Shown here one piece after another: positions 18,424 through 39,512 of a stretch of 64,000 nucleotides of DNA (the stretch's first letter is position 1; each line of letters begins with the position of its first letter). Under the pieces are notes generated by a model. It was not told where the DNA came from. It saw nothing but the letters and a program-made list of their open reading frames with translations, and made no database searches. This stretch comes from Mastigias papua. Its lineage: Eukaryota > Cnidaria > Scyphozoa > Rhizostomeae > Mastigiidae. Both the position numbers and the translations under genes were made by a program. The stretch lies in contig OZ025268.1 of the NCBI GenBank assembly GCA_964019165.1, positions 21,138,274 through 21,202,273 on the forward strand. The letters are read 5' to 3'.

Positions 18424-21400
18424 ATGTCACTCTACGGTATGCCTTTTAATCAATGGGCATTGGTGGTGTTGTTGATCTTGGTGTCCATCAATGGATGCGA
18501 GTCATATCACGGTGGTTACTATGAGTAAGTTTCAGTCATATCAATGATCAGGTTTAAGATTTATTAAATATCCCAATAGTTACTAATCAATGTTCAGAAA
18601 TGGAAGTAGCACTCGTTAATTTATTAAGTTATATATTTCTTTAGTTGTTACCCGTCGATTCTCCTTAGTATCTAACCTCGTCTGGTCTTAAACAATTACT
18701 GGCAACAGGCAAAATTGTCTTACCCCTAATTTTCTGACCATACTACTTTCATAAGTTGGAAAGTGTATTAGATTTTAATGTTTATTTGTAAGGAGACATC
18801 TTTGCCAATCCTGTTCTGTTCATGAGATTTGCTGTTTAGTGAAAGAAAGCTGAATAAACTTAAGACTTTGGATTTTATGTAGTGTCAACTATAAGAGTGC
18901 AATGTCCATTTATGATGGTTTTATGGCAAAGTACCGACATTTTGTCCGTCTTTGTTCGCGACTCCATGTTACATCGGAAAAATGCACTTGAGGGCAACTC
19001 ATAAAGCTCTACGGTGACACATTATTTATTTGTAGCCCTCTTAGGATCACCGCTTCCGTTTGTTCCCCGGATACATCACAGTTTATGCACTAGCATTTCT
19101 GGTTTGTTGTTGAAAGCATATGAATGGATAGATTTATTCATTTTACGCCATGATTTGTCTCTGTAGCAGGGGCACGGCCAAAGTAGATGGTGTGGAAGGT
19201 ATCCCTTCCCCTAACGCCCCAATTTTGCTCATAGCTTGTCTGCTTCCATGGTACCTTGGTGGTTGGTATAGGACCTCGTTTGAGCCTGTTGATAAATTTC
19301 TTTTGCTACACCCCCCACACTCCACTGGAAAGAACTTCGGCATGCCATTGCTCTGAAGAACTCTCATTTGTTTTTGGTAAACTCGACTGATAGTAAGAAA
19401 TAACGGTTTGAAACTGCTTGTCAAGGACAGAATGACTTATTTGCAAGACTCTTTAAGGAAGAGCCTATCCAATCCTATTTCTTTCTTTGTCCAAATGTAG
19501 ACATAGTTATTTGTTCCTTTTTCCAGTGCATTCTTCATACACAGAAAGCCTGTCCGTCAGTAACAGCACTGTTTCTCATTTCCATTCTTTTGCGCTCTAC
19601 CCCATGCCTGCTCTAACCCCACTCTCGGAAGATATCTTGTAAGTGAGACTCTGTAGGCCACACATGTATTATTTAAGTTTTTCATGTTTCTAACGGAACC
19701 ATTCTAATTTACCAATTAGAGTTCACAGAATTTAATGTATTAAACTCCATTCTTTATTGGAATGAAGTCCTTGTGTTTTAATAGAAATATACGAAAGAAG
19801 TCGCACTAGCCATCAACTTTCATTCTATACCACTGCATTAGACTGATACATTTATTATACGAAGATGTACTTATGAAGGTTCTATGCAACTTGTAGTCGT
19901 TTTTCTATGCAGGTAGATACCGTTATGTCATTGAGGGTCATTTTATCCAAAATATCATATTTCGTTGTTTGGACTTTAAGTCACCAAATGCGTCCATCGA
20001 TGCACTTGACCAATTAATAAGTAACACTAGCAACGCAACTTAAAGAAAATATCATAATAAGTAAATAGTAGACTATAAGCACGTATCATATTATAGAAAG
20101 ATAGATGAATGTTGGCGTTGATTAAGAAAACAATGCTGGAAAATAAGTGCAACAGTCTACAACGTTATGGCTAATCAAACTTTTATCAAATTAACTATCC
20201 AATAAGAGACTAACAATTCAATAAGAAAATCCTTTATATAGAGGTGGAATAATAATATTAAATGTGATAATATATGTAATAAAATTCTGCATTACAACTG
20301 CAGTCTAATTTGTATAATTTTTGATTTTGAACAATTCTGTTGAAAGCTCAGATTTGTAAAGTTCTTACGGTATGTTGAACAATAAAGCTCACAGTTTCCG
20401 TGCAAAGCGCAGCAGACCTTGTTGCGATTAGCTCATCGCCATTCTTATCCGTGAGATCATAAAAAATAGAAGTACGAGAGAATAACCAACCCGAGCAGGA
20501 TTCGAACTCACGACCTCTTCAGATGCAGAGTCAGGTGTTGCTAGTTCGAATCCCGCTCGGGTCAATTATTTTCTCGCACTTTCACTTTTCCTTTTTCCCA
20601 AACCTTATTGTCTTTACATACTCTCTTTAAAAAGGTTGCATTGAGGAATGTCAAAGTGTTTTTGTTGCATCCTAAATTAGTTTGTTTTAGTAGATCATCT
20701 ACCAAACCCCCTTTTAAAGAGTGTTGTGCAGTTTAGGCATTGTCCAGGAATGTTTTGTGTCCTTAAGGAGACAAGACTGGGAGAAGATACGTATCTGTGC
20801 GACATCTGAAAGGGTAGATTACAGCGCAGCCATTCATGAGCTACCACTTACTTCTATGCTTATTGTTTTATAATAGCCACAATCCTACGAGTTAGTCAGA
20901 ACCACACATTTACTGGTATTCAATAATCTCTATATGATAATGTTCAAATATTGACCAGTCATCCTGTTTAATGCAACAGCTGCTATATTTGCAATGACCA
21001 TTGTTGTTAAAGCCATCCATATTCGCTCCAAGGCCTTCAAGTCAAACAATGAACAATATAACATACGGACTCATTGGACTCTGTTTTGTAAACGAGTAGT
21101 GCGTGGTTCATCCTTTAAGGAAATGCCCTCATACTTTACTAGCAGATGACTTTTTGTCAGCTTTTAGGTATACTTGGAGTGAATTAAATAATGCAGTTCA
21201 CTATTTCATTGTACTTAAATTTTTTGATTACTATTCATAATTTACCGTTTATTGCAACAACAGTTTATGATTGGGATGCTTTCCTCTCTTTATCTCTTTC
21301 TTAAACACTTCGTACAAACTCTATTCTCAACAGAATTTCTAATTCTAGTTGAATCTGACATCATATGCTTTGTAAGTGTGGTCACGTTGTGTTTTGATCA

Positions 21401-24400
21401 GATCTATTTACGGGAGTACTGTTTATCCACAAACTTCCTTAATTGTATTCTTACCAGTTGTCAGAGTGTTTAGCATTTTTCCTCAAGTCATGCAATGCTT
21501 AAGCCTAGACAGAGACACTCGCCTATCTTTTCAAGTTCCTCCTGTCACGAAGCAAATCTTGCAATTTGTGGACACATATTGCTTCTAGGATGTTCGTGTC
21601 GTTAAGTCTGTTGCTCTCTAGACCATTATATCGGCTTGTATCGTTAGCGGATTTTCTCTTCAGACATTTCTCAATTGCTAAGCATTATTTCATAATTCAT
21701 TACCCCAATCCTGCACTGAATCAGTGCACTGGTTGTTGTTGTTGCTGCTGTTTTTGATTTAAGATCTTCGTATTTTAGGGTTCTCTGGTATAGGGGGCTT
21801 CATGATAGAGGGTACCGGAGTTTTTACACAAAGTTCATTTGTTGGGAGTTAGAATTCTTTCGTCCAATCTTGTCTAACTGTTGACTTTTGAATACAAATG
21901 AACTGTACAAGTATCAACGTTTGCAGCTTTGAGCTAGTCCAGTAGCTAGTCTCCATTGTGTAGGCATCACTTTGTTGATGAGTAGGCTGTTTGCTTTTAG
22001 CTCAGTATATCCAAGAATCAGTGTGCCTGCTCAAAGAAGAGGATTTTGGTGTAATTATGTTGTTAGGCGAAATGTGTCCTGTGCTGTGAGTCACTTAGAA
22101 AGAGTTATCGAGAAGTACCATTATATATGCAGTGGAATTTATGCCCAAAAGAAGTATTGCATTGGTTACAGGTAGGTGTATTAATGATGATGATTGCTAG
22201 AAGCGTATTTTTGCATCATAAGTAAAAAGCAGAAATTTTTGTTTATGAGACTACCTCTCATTAAATTTCCAAGGCGGGTTGGGAATGGAGAATCAGAGCC
22301 AGAATTAATCCTCAGTAGCAATATAAATGTAATTTTGCCACAGTTAGCTAAATATCTATGTAATCTTCTACAGCCTCATTTGCCAAGTACATATTCTATT
22401 TCTGACACCTTTTCTTTCGTCGAAGAACTTAAAACGGTTAATTTTTCCAACAAATTTATGGTCTCATTTGACGTGGTAAGTTTGTTTACTAACATTCCAC
22501 TTAAAGAGTCTATTGATCTTGCTGTCTCCTATATTGCAGAAGGAAATCCTAATCTCAAACTTTCCAAAGCTGATCTTGTTAAACTTTTCTCATTTGCTAC
22601 GTCACAGACTAACTTCCTCTTTAATGGTAAACTGTATGATCAGGTAGATGGTGTTGCTATGGGCTCTCCTCTTGCACCTGTCCTGGCTAATCTTTTTCTA
22701 GGACATCATGAAAATATATGGCTTAACAAATATCAAGGTCCTTCTCTTCAATTCTATCGACGATATGTTGATGACACCTTTTGCCTTTTCAATAATGAAC
22801 AAGATGCCTTAGTATTCTTTGATTTTCTTAACTCTCAACATCCCAATATAAAGTTCACCATGGAGAAAGAAAGTAATAAGATGTTGGCTTTTCTTGATGT
22901 TTGTATCAGTAATAAGGATCCTTGTAATCTTTTAACGTCAGTCTATCGTAAAAACACTTTTACTGGACTTCTTACTAATTTCTATAGCTTTACCTCTTAT
23001 TCTTATAAAATTGGTCTTATCCGCACCTTAGTTGACAGAGCTTACAAAATTAATAACACTCTTGCTAAATTCAATGATGATGTTAAAAAACTCTTCGATA
23101 TATTCAAAAAGAATCAATACCCTGAAGGCTTAATAAGTAGAGTAGTCCATTCTTATCTTGATAATGTTCATACTTCTAATAATTCTAAATCAGCTACTGA
23201 TACTTCTACCATTTATTTTAAGTTGCCATTCCTTAAGCTTTCTAATTTTACCCAGCGTAAGGTACGTATGCTTGCTAAAAAGTATTGCAATAATCTTAAT
23301 ATTAAATTAGCTTTTTCTTCTTTTAAAATTAAAAACTTGCTTACAGTTAAGGATCGTGTGAACAAATCGCTTCGCTCGTGTATAGTATATAAATTTACTT
23401 GTGCGGGATGTAATTCCGTTTATATTGGCGAAACATCTCGTCATTTATCTACACGAGTGCGTGAGCATTTGTTCACCGATAAGAATTCGCATATTTTTAA
23501 GCATTTAAAGACTTCAATTCCTTGTAAAAATCTTTGCAGTGAAAATTGCTTCAAGGTACTAGATTCAGCAAGCAATTATCATAACTTAAAAATTAAGGAA
23601 GCACTCCACATCATGTGGGAAAGGCCTAACTTAAATAAACAACTGCAACATTATAGTATTTCATTGAGCTTTTAGCTTTCGTTGTTTAACCGCCACATTC
23701 TTTTTTCGTCTCTTTCATTCCTCTGTTCGATTAATATATTCGATTGATAGTGTATAGTTCTTATTTGTTGTAACGTTAACTTAGTCATTTCAACTGATGA
23801 TGGTTTGAGTAACAAGCCGAAACATGTCTTGGAAATTTAAAAAGATTGTCGATTTTCTTCGTGTACTATCTGATTTTATAAATGTAATTGTTTTCATACG
23901 TGAATGATGTCAGAGAAATCTATGAAAAACCATGATATGATATGGCCTGTTTCAGTCTTACTTGCTTTTGTATGGTATTACTTCACCTCTCATATTTCAT
24001 TCGACTTTCACATTTTTTGCTATCGCATCATTTTGCTATCGCATCATTTTGATAATTTCAGAGGGAAATATGTGACTCGTTACTCCAAGGAGTACAGACT
24101 TCAACCAGTTATGATAAAGGACTGTTGTCCTGGTTTCACTGGTGTTGAATGCGACAAAGGTAACAAATCTTGCACACACTTCTTACATTTTGTCGTCAGA
24201 AATGCGCTTTTCGCTCATATCTGTCTGTCTATGCCTGAACTATTGACTTGTGGGTCTGTATAATGTAGATTCATGTGAGAGGTACGTGTGCGTACTAAAT
24301 TTTGTATGTCGTAGAGTGCTTCAATTGTACGACTGTTGGAAGAATAGAAGCCAGGATTGATAAAATTGAGCGCAATCAGAAACTGCTTGTATGTATACTT

Positions 24401-27400
24401 TGAATACATTATTGAAAAAACTTGTTTGATTTTTGATATTGTTTGTTTGTGTGGCCGTGTTCATCTCAAGGTGAAACAAACAAATAAGGTCACTCATATC
24501 ATTCCTGAAGTTAGATTCCTTCAAGCACAACTCGTATACAGCAACCTGTTTATTATTGCTTCGTAGACACATTGGTTGTATCTTCACTGAACGTCCTCTT
24601 TTTACCTTAGATTTTAGGATGGAGGATATGTTGATTTGTTAATCATGATATTTTAGGCACAGCTAAAACTGCAAAGTGATAGTAGCATAAAAGACGCAAA
24701 TGGAAACGGCCCACAAGGACCTCCTGGGCCTCGGGGATTGGTGGGACCGGCTGGACCAGCGGGACAACCTGGGTTGCATGGCCTCAAAGGACAGAAAGGT
24801 GAAATGGGTGTCAGAGGTCCAAAAGGCCCTCCTGGGCCACCTGGGGATGTACTACCAACTGGTTTGCCGTTGAAAGGAAATAAACTTGCTCAGAGATTAG
24901 GTATACCAAGAGGCGATTACATCATTGGTTCCAAAGGTCAAAAAGGTGATGCAGGTGAGAAGGGAGAGAATGGTGAACGTGGTCAGCCAGGAATTCCAGG
25001 TAAAAGTTAGTTCCCATATTAGTTTGGTTTGAAAGGAGATAGAAAAGAGTTTGTCATGTAGAAGGCTGTGGAGCTCATTACAAAGTTGATTCCAGTGTTT
25101 TGTTATCGATGAGATCAGAGTGAATTAATACAAACTGGCAAGCAACCATGTCTAATGTAGGAATGACGTATTTAGAAAAGGGAGAATATGCTGTGTGGTT
25201 TATGTCCGGGGAATATTGCCAGTGAAAAGGATAATTTAGCTGATTGATTCATTTGCAGAGAGACCCCAAATTATGATGAATGTATAATTTACTTTTATAC
25301 TGTTTACTTTGAGTGCAGAAATTTTGAGCGAATAGATCGGACAATAGACTTCGGACAAGCTATGTTCAGACACTATCGGCATTTGGATTATATTAATTTT
25401 CGGACAAAATGTTCACTTGCTTTATTGAATCCAGCTAGGACAGGTGGACTTGCGTGGAAGATTAGGTTCGATGACAAAGCTCTGCTGCCAAAAGTTGGTT
25501 TTATTTCTTGTGAGATATCAAGATCTTTTCTTTAATTTCGGCAACGTAGAGGCGAAGATTAAATGAAATAAGCGGAGAAATATGAAGGCCTTTTCACTTT
25601 TATCGCCAATGCGGAAGCGAAGATTAAATGAAATAAGCGGATGAAGAATAATATTAACCTTCTTCTATTCTAAAAGGTGATCTGGAAATAGTCTTAGTTG
25701 TTCTCACCTGTATCCACTGTCTGCTGCTATGAGGAAGATTCTTCTAAGTGTGTGTAGCTTTGCAGGAAGCCAACATTTGTCACAAGAATTATGAATTTTT
25801 AGGGTAAATCAACTGTTTTTCTTATTCAGCAACATAAGTTATCCGCAATATATCAGCAACAAAATAAAAGAATTTGCCAAAATGATGCTGTGGGTAGAAG
25901 ACCTGTTTGTGATGATTCACTGCTTGAAGGTGTTGGTAGTCTTGAGCGTTCAGAATTTTCAGACAACTTTTTGTCGAGAATTTGTAGCGGTGGTAATTTC
26001 TGCACTCGATGTATTAGAAAGAGATAGTTGGAAGTGAGCTTTGTTTTTATCAAACCCTGCGTTGTCTTTAAGGGCAAGGTAAAGATGGTGTGCCAGGACA
26101 AGCGGGACAGAAAGGCTCGAAAGGTAGCAAAGGAAGTACAGGAGCACCTGGGAAAGATGGCGTTGGTCACAAAGGAGAAAAAGGGAGCAAAGGCTTACGC
26201 GGGGATGTTGGTGTAAAAGGTGAAATCGGGGAAAAAGGCTCTTGTGACAAGATTAAAGGGGTTAATGGACAAAATGGAACAGAAGGAGCAAAGGGGGACC
26301 AAGGAAAGCCTGGTCCAATAGGACCCAAAGGAATGCGAGGGACAAAAGGAGATCGTGGACCACATGGAATACCTGGTTTACCGGTAAGTTGCATATTTTA
26401 GCGACTTAGATTAGCCTCATTAGATTCCCATTCAAGTCTTATAGAACCAAGAGACCATTGAATAGTGAATTGCACCTCCTGTTTAGCTACTTGTCTCTAT
26501 CTTGCCAAAGACAACTACTCTTTTAGTTGGTGGGTATGCTATGGATTAGTACAAGCTATGTTACTTTCCAAATCTTTAATTTGATATTTGGTTATTATGA
26601 TTTGGACTTATCTAGTTTGATGTGTCTTCCATAGTTTTTAATAATGTATTTTCCATAATAGTTTTGTGTAATGTGTTTTATATATTTTTTATCTTGTGTT
26701 TTACATATTTTTATCTTATGTTTTACATATTTTTTGTCTTGTGTCTTACATATTTTTATCTTATGTTTTACATATTTTTTGTCTTGTGTTTTTCATATTT
26801 TTTGTCTTGTGTTTTTCATATTTTGAATGTTTGGAGACAAGGTTACAAGCGTCTTAAGGGAATCTTTTTGTAAATTTATGACTTTGCATGATTTATTTCT
26901 TAGGCACGAGACACTAAGGAATTGCTAGAAGCGGTGAAAAAACTTGAAGCACGAGTTAAATTCCTTGAAATAAATCGTAAGTAATTAAGTTGCTCACTAT
27001 TTTCTATGCAGCGTGAAGCTGTGCAGTCAGAATTTCATTTGACTCTCTTAGATTTAACTTCAAGCATTCTGAACATTAGACGCACACATACACACATCCA
27101 CATACACAACACACACAATCACACATGCTCACCATCACACACGCACACACCACACACGCACACACGCACAGCATTATCACTCCACAAAACCGACACCATG
27201 CTACACATGCCACACCACATCAAACCACATCACAATGGTCCTACAGTCTCATATGAAATGTCTACGCATGACATCTAGTACCATTGTATATCTACTACCC
27301 ATTAGCGACATTCTATGATCAGTAGCTTGAGCATGCATAGAGGTGAAAGGCTGAACTTATGAATTTATGATTTGGTATGTTCTAGGGCATTGCCCACTTC

Positions 27401-27957
27401 ATCCCTTGAATTCTGCAATGTTCAGCTGTTCCATCAAAAATTCCTGGGGCAGCTAATTATGCACTTAGCACAAACATAGCTATTTAATACGGTGGACAAT
27501 TTCATATGCCCCAATAATCACAGTGACTGTTCCCAATTTTACTAATGGAACAGCTTGAGATTGCAAAATCCAATTCAAGGAATGAAGCGGAAGATTCTTC
27601 AAAGCATGTTAAATCATAATTTCCAAGTCCAACTGCTCACATCTACGCAAGCTCAAGCGACTGACAACAAGCTGTCACTAATGGCTAATGGTATCTCTTG
27701 AATCCAAGAAAGCATTTCTACTGCCAAGTTGAACTGGCACTATTCAGCAGAAATGCTTGGCTTGTGAATACTGAAAGACATGAGCCAATAGGCTAAGTCC
27801 AGAACCTCTTGGAGCCATAAAAAGGTATCCTGGGTTTGGTGCCTCTACTTCTCCTTATTTTTACTTAATTTGAATATTTACTTTACTTTCAGGTTGCAAC
27901 TGTGGTAATGCAAATGAACTAGGAAACAGAGGTGTGTTTGAGATAAACAAAAAGTAA
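18424..27957 (+). CDS. Secreted EMI-domain collagen-like protein (411 aa)
   Basis: Extracellular-matrix type protein, similar in layout to the EMID1/collagen XXVI group: signal peptide, EMI domain, collagenous region. Exons: 18424-18524, 22001-22171, 24062-24159, 24315-24388, 24657-24999, 26073-26383, 26904-26976, 27893-27957; phases match throughout and total 1236 nt. Residues 1-30 form a hydrophobic signal peptide (ALVVLLILV). The EMI domain spans about residues 50-122, beginning FWCNYVV and ending with the hallmark CCPGF and a final Cys. A short coiled segment ([15 protein letters not shown]) follows. Gly-X-Y triplets run from about residue 166 to 366 with one non-collagenous interruption of about 27 residues in the first block. 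A coiled coil and a CNCGN tail end the protein. The second acceptor could instead be at 22019. A 3.5-kb first intron and a PLE in the second are notable. No exact orthologue is claimed. Confidence 0.86.
20471..20580. mobile_element. Foldback element with tRNA-like (B-box) arms
   Basis: Arms of about 37 bp are near-perfect inverted repeats: AGTACGAGAGAATAACCAAC on the left, and AGTGCGAGAAAATAATTGAC read from the right end on the opposite strand. Each arm ends with GGATTCGAAC, the T-loop/B-box motif of tRNAs. The whole cannot fold as a tRNA but resembles a tRNA-derived SINE/MITE family. It lies in the first intron of the EMI-collagen gene. Confidence 0.65.
22194..23675 (+). CDS. Penelope-like RT with GIY-YIG endonuclease, 5'-truncated
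   Basis: PLE reverse transcriptases are telomerase-related and prime at nicks made by a GIY-YIG nuclease. The frame is open for 493 codons but begins at a TTG; the first ATG is at 22245, and neither is likely to be the original start. Visible motifs are A ([13 protein letters not shown]), B ([18 protein letters not shown]) and C (YVDD at 22764-22775), then LAFLDV. The C-terminal domain has a CAGC knuckle followed by [19 protein letters not shown], the GIY-YIG signature, near 23400-23465, and ends with a conserved H/C region. Upstream RT fingers (the PKIHK-type motif) are absent, so the copy is truncated and probably dead as an autonomous element, though the remaining frame is undamaged. Splicing would remove it with the host intron. 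Confidence 0.9.
   Translation: MLEAYFCIISKKQKFLFMRLPLIKFPRRVGNGESEPELILSSNINVILPQLAKYLCNLLQPHLPSTYSISDTFSFVEELKTVNFSNKFMVSFDVVSLFTNIPLKESIDLAVSYIAEGNPNLKLSKADLVKLFSFATSQTNFLFNGKLYDQVDGVAMGSPLAPVLANLFLGHHENIWLNKYQGPSLQFYRRYVDDTFCLFNNEQDALVFFDFLNSQHPNIKFTMEKESNKMLAFLDVCISNKDPCNLLTSVYRKNTFTGLLTNFYSFTSYSYKIGLIRTLVDRAYKINNTLAKFNDDVKKLFDIFKKNQYPEGLISRVVHSYLDNVHTSNNSKSATDTSTIYFKLPFLKLSNFTQRKVRMLAKKYCNNLNIKLAFSSFKIKNLLTVKDRVNKSLRSCIVYKFTCAGCNSVYIGETSRHLSTRVREHLFTDKNSHIFKHLKTSIPCKNLCSENCFKVLDSASNYHNLKIKEALHIMWERPNLNKQLQHYSISLSF
23794..23823 (+). ncRNA. Hammerhead-like core motif in the PLE 3' region
   Basis: CTGATGA, one T, then a helix GGTTTG/CAAGCC, then GAAAC. This is the CUGANGA-stem II-GAAA half of a hammerhead ribozyme. 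PLEs are known to carry hammerhead motifs in their terminal repeats. The extra base before stem II and the undetermined stems I and III make activity uncertain. Confidence 0.4.
26625..26825. repeat. AT-rich tandem repeat in collagen-gene intron
   Basis: Repeated units around TTTTACATATTTTTATCTTA and TTGTGTTTTTCATATTTTTT. It lies in the intron 26384-26903, just after the last collagenous exon. Confidence 0.75.
27078..27185. repeat. (CA)n-type microsatellite
   Basis: Imperfect ACACAC/CACGCACA run within the last intron of the EMI-collagen gene. The 90-codon plus-strand frame across it is an artefact. Confidence 0.8.
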
Positions 27958-28507
27958 TGAGAAGTGACAAGAGATACATTGTAATTGGCTTTAAATAGAT
28001 CTGAAGTTCATCTTCAATCAAACACTGGAAAAATGTCTGTTAAATTGCTATGTTTGCTCGTATCTTGATGCAGCAGCTTTGTTTATTGGACCGTATTCAT
28101 GAAACTTGTGGGAAGTGTTGAAATTTTAGCAAACAATTTGTTTTGAAAATATTTGCTAAAAATGCTATTCTTATTGATGCCATTGAATTGTATGATAAAC
28201 GCTCTCGTATGATAAGACTGTGAAACTACTGAATTTGTTCGCGTGTCAAGAGTTCTATCTGAACACACTTACAATTTTGCATGTCACCTGCTCTGTTTTA
28301 TTGTCATGAGAACTGTGATTGAACTGTGCAAAGTTAAAGATTAAGTTTTATATTAACAATGATTTTCTGCAAACTTGAAGAATGGAAAAATTGAACTAAG
28401 ACTTTAAACAATCATTATAAAAAATGAAGATATTATTTTTATAATTTTGCCTTTTGCTTCTAGCAATTATCCTCTTGCTTGTGTTGTCTAAAAATCAGAC
28501 CTTTCTG

Positions 28508-28513
28508 AATAAA
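28508..28513 (+). terminator. Candidate polyadenylation signal for the EMI-collagen gene
   Basis: AATAAA about 550 bp after the stop codon, in AT-rich sequence followed by a T/G-rich stretch. Position and context are plausible; not proven. Confidence 0.4.
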
Positions 28514-29329
28514 TTTATAGTTTGTAAATAGTACCTTTGTCGTTGCAATTGTTGTAGTTGTTGTTATTAGGTTGTTGTAGTGGTTAGACAGGAACACTTT
28601 TGCCGAGATATAACAGCAATACTCTTACATGTTATGCTGATCACTGTATCCTAATCGGGCGGAGTTCGGTTCTTAACTCTTCTTAATTTTATTATTATTT
28701 TTGCATACCATTTTGATAGCATGTTTTAAATTGTATTATGTACCGGATTTCAAGGAGGCATTTCTCTCCATCATGATTTTTATTTCGTTATTGTAAAATT
28801 TCTATCGATGAATGATGTTGCCAGAAACTGACAGAATCATTATGACAGAGGTATGACATTTAAAAAATGTTTTATACATTTTACCAAATATCGTGAATTT
28901 TGAACATTAAAAGTAACTTTATCTTTGAGACACCAGGCACTAAGTATTTATTCCACGTCGAATTCATTACGTCAAAAGCAAAGGATACTACTTCCATAAA
29001 ATGCATACACGACCTTTCATTTATGCTCCATTGAGGAGCAAACGAACACTGTGTCTTATGTTCAAGAATCAAAGTCTTGATTAAACAGTGCAAAGGTAAA
29101 GCCTCACTTGTCGTCACTTACCGAACTTTGTAGTAGAGTGACCAACCATTTAGGGTATGTATTCCGTTTTAAATATGAATCAAATAACATTTCCATGCAA
29201 TCGCTTCACACCCTTACGCATTTGTAATATAGTATGAAAAATGAAATGATTTATCCCAAATATATCAAACTGTTATCTCTCGAGGGTCGTTAAGTCTATT
29301 CCACTCTAGATGGGATTTAAGCATTATTT

Positions 29330-29475
29330 TCTTATAAGAAAAAAGATTATAGGAAAATGAGGCTTAAAGGTCAAAATCTTAAGAAAATTTTAAGAAAAAT
29401 CACAAGGCTCAAGTTCCAAAGTTCATCTTTTTTAAGTGCTAGAAATCGATATTAGCTCATTCATTGCAAGCTCCT
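29330..29475. repeat. Dispersed repeat, copy 1
   Basis: Shares long stretches with 57225-57375 in the same orientation, including AGGCTCAAGTTCCAAA and ATATTAGCTCATTC. The second copy lies inside a MITE-like element, so this is likely a remnant of the same family. Confidence 0.7.
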
Positions 29476-30016
29476 TTACACAGATCGAAACTTTTCGTTG
29501 ATTTGTCCTGTGTAGCAAGATCAAACGTCTTTATGACAAATAATGGTAACCCCTTTTTGCCAGTTTAAGCCAGTTAAGAAAATCCCAGCTTCAATTTCAG
29601 GAATAGTTAAGAAAATTGAGGCTAAGGCAAAAAGTGATTTTCTTATTTAAAAAAATCGTGTATTGCTATTAATAGAATATTTCTGTTGATACCCTTCATG
29701 CTTTTTAATGGGAGATGTTTAACGATACAACGTACAGTGTATATTGAGAGCTGTCTTATAAATGATAAATTTTTTAATATTCATTTTGAGGTTAAAGATA
29801 TCTATGACTTTTTGCAATAACATAATGCAGCAAATCATCTGTAACCAAAGTTGTGCATCTTAAAGAGAAATGCTTTTTCTTTCCGTGATATTTTTCCCCT
29901 ACCCAAAAGCTAAGTGTGATGACGACACTTGCCTCACTACTTCCATGATGTCGTGACGCTGTGGAGGAGGGACCCCCAACAGCAACAACGTCTTAGTTTG
30001 TCATGTTCGGCGCAAG

Positions 30017-38573
<8,557 letters not shown>

Positions 38574-38911
38574 TGAGTAGATATGACTGCTAATGGTCTC
38601 GAATTAAACGTCAAAAGTCAAATGCCAATTGTATGGAATATATGGGAAATGGCATTTGGTGTCGTTGCAAAATAGACAGACGCAAGAAATATTGATCAAA
38701 AATTTCTTGTCATGAAAGATATAAGATGTAGCAATGTGTTAAAGCATTTAACTTGTTGATTTCTCTTTTGTTTTCTCTTTTCCTCACTGTGCACATTGGA
38801 ATACTGATAGCGAAATTGCTAAAGAAATATACATTTTTCGTGTTATTGCTGCGACGTTATGTGTATACGCAAATTTAAGCGCTGAAAGTGAATTTTTAAT
38901 TTATGTTTGTT

Positions 38912-39090
38912 ACTCATCATCATCATTAACGCAATGTTCGAGTTTGAACTGTCGTGGCCCACTGAACAAAGCTCTTCCAGTTTCCTCTGTCCTGCGCTTT
39001 TCTCTCAATCTCAACCAAAGAGTGTCCGCATGCCTCCTTAATATTGTCGCAGAACCTGGTTCTTGGTCTTCCACGGAATGTACCAGAATT
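38912..39090 (-). mobile_element. LINE 3'-end fragment
   Basis: On the minus strand about 56 codons read as RGRPRTRFCDNIKEACG, then KAQDRGNWKSFV, the conserved C-terminal tail of many LINE reverse transcriptases. A stop and a short TGATGATGATGA tail follow. It is 5'-truncated; nothing recognisable precedes it. Confidence 0.75.
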
Positions 39091-39435
39091 GCAATTATTA
39101 TGATCTCTCTTCTCTCAAGAAGATTGATCCTTGTTTTATGCATTTTAATTATTCGCAATTATGATGATAATAATCATGCTTAAGATTTCGATAAAGACCA
39201 GCATCCCCTGTCAGTAGGTTCCCTCTTTCGCAATCCGGATGATGTCTTTGTTGTTATTGTTACATTTTTTATTCCAATATCACTTATATCTCCTCTCTTG
39301 CTGCATTCAGCTCATCAACTTGTAGTCCCACTAATACCGTAAATTCTCGAATGGGCCCATATTTATAAGCCCCCCACCCCCTAGAGTTTATAAGGCTCCG
39401 CTCAAATAAGGCTTTGTTATGGAAGATTCATTCAG

Positions 39436-39512
39436 TCATTTATTCATTCATTCATTCATTCATTCATTCATTCATTCATTCATTCATTCATTCATTTCAT
39501 TTCATTTCATTT
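39436..39512. repeat. (ATTC)n microsatellite
   Basis: About 15 ATTC units followed by ATTTC variants. Confidence 0.95.

Larger units (their letters stand above)
22180..23880 (+). mobile_element. 5'-truncated Penelope-like retroelement (PLE)
   Basis: Lies entirely within the EMI-collagen intron 22172-24061, in the same orientation as the host gene. It carries a PLE-type RT with a C-terminal GIY-YIG endonuclease and a 3' region with a hammerhead-like motif at 23794-23823. The N-terminal part of a full PLE (about the first 300 residues) is missing. The boundaries are approximate. Confidence 0.85.
27958..30016. other. Intergenic spacer between EMI-collagen and CCDC47
   Basis: Contains a polyadenylation-like AATAAA at 28508-28513 and a dispersed repeat at about 29330-29475 that is also present at 57225-57375. 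No gene is recognised. Confidence 0.6.

Noticed and set aside
20490..20567. tRNA gene candidate
   Set aside because: The T-arm motif is present twice in inverted orientation, but no D-arm or anticodon arm can form; it is a foldback repeat.
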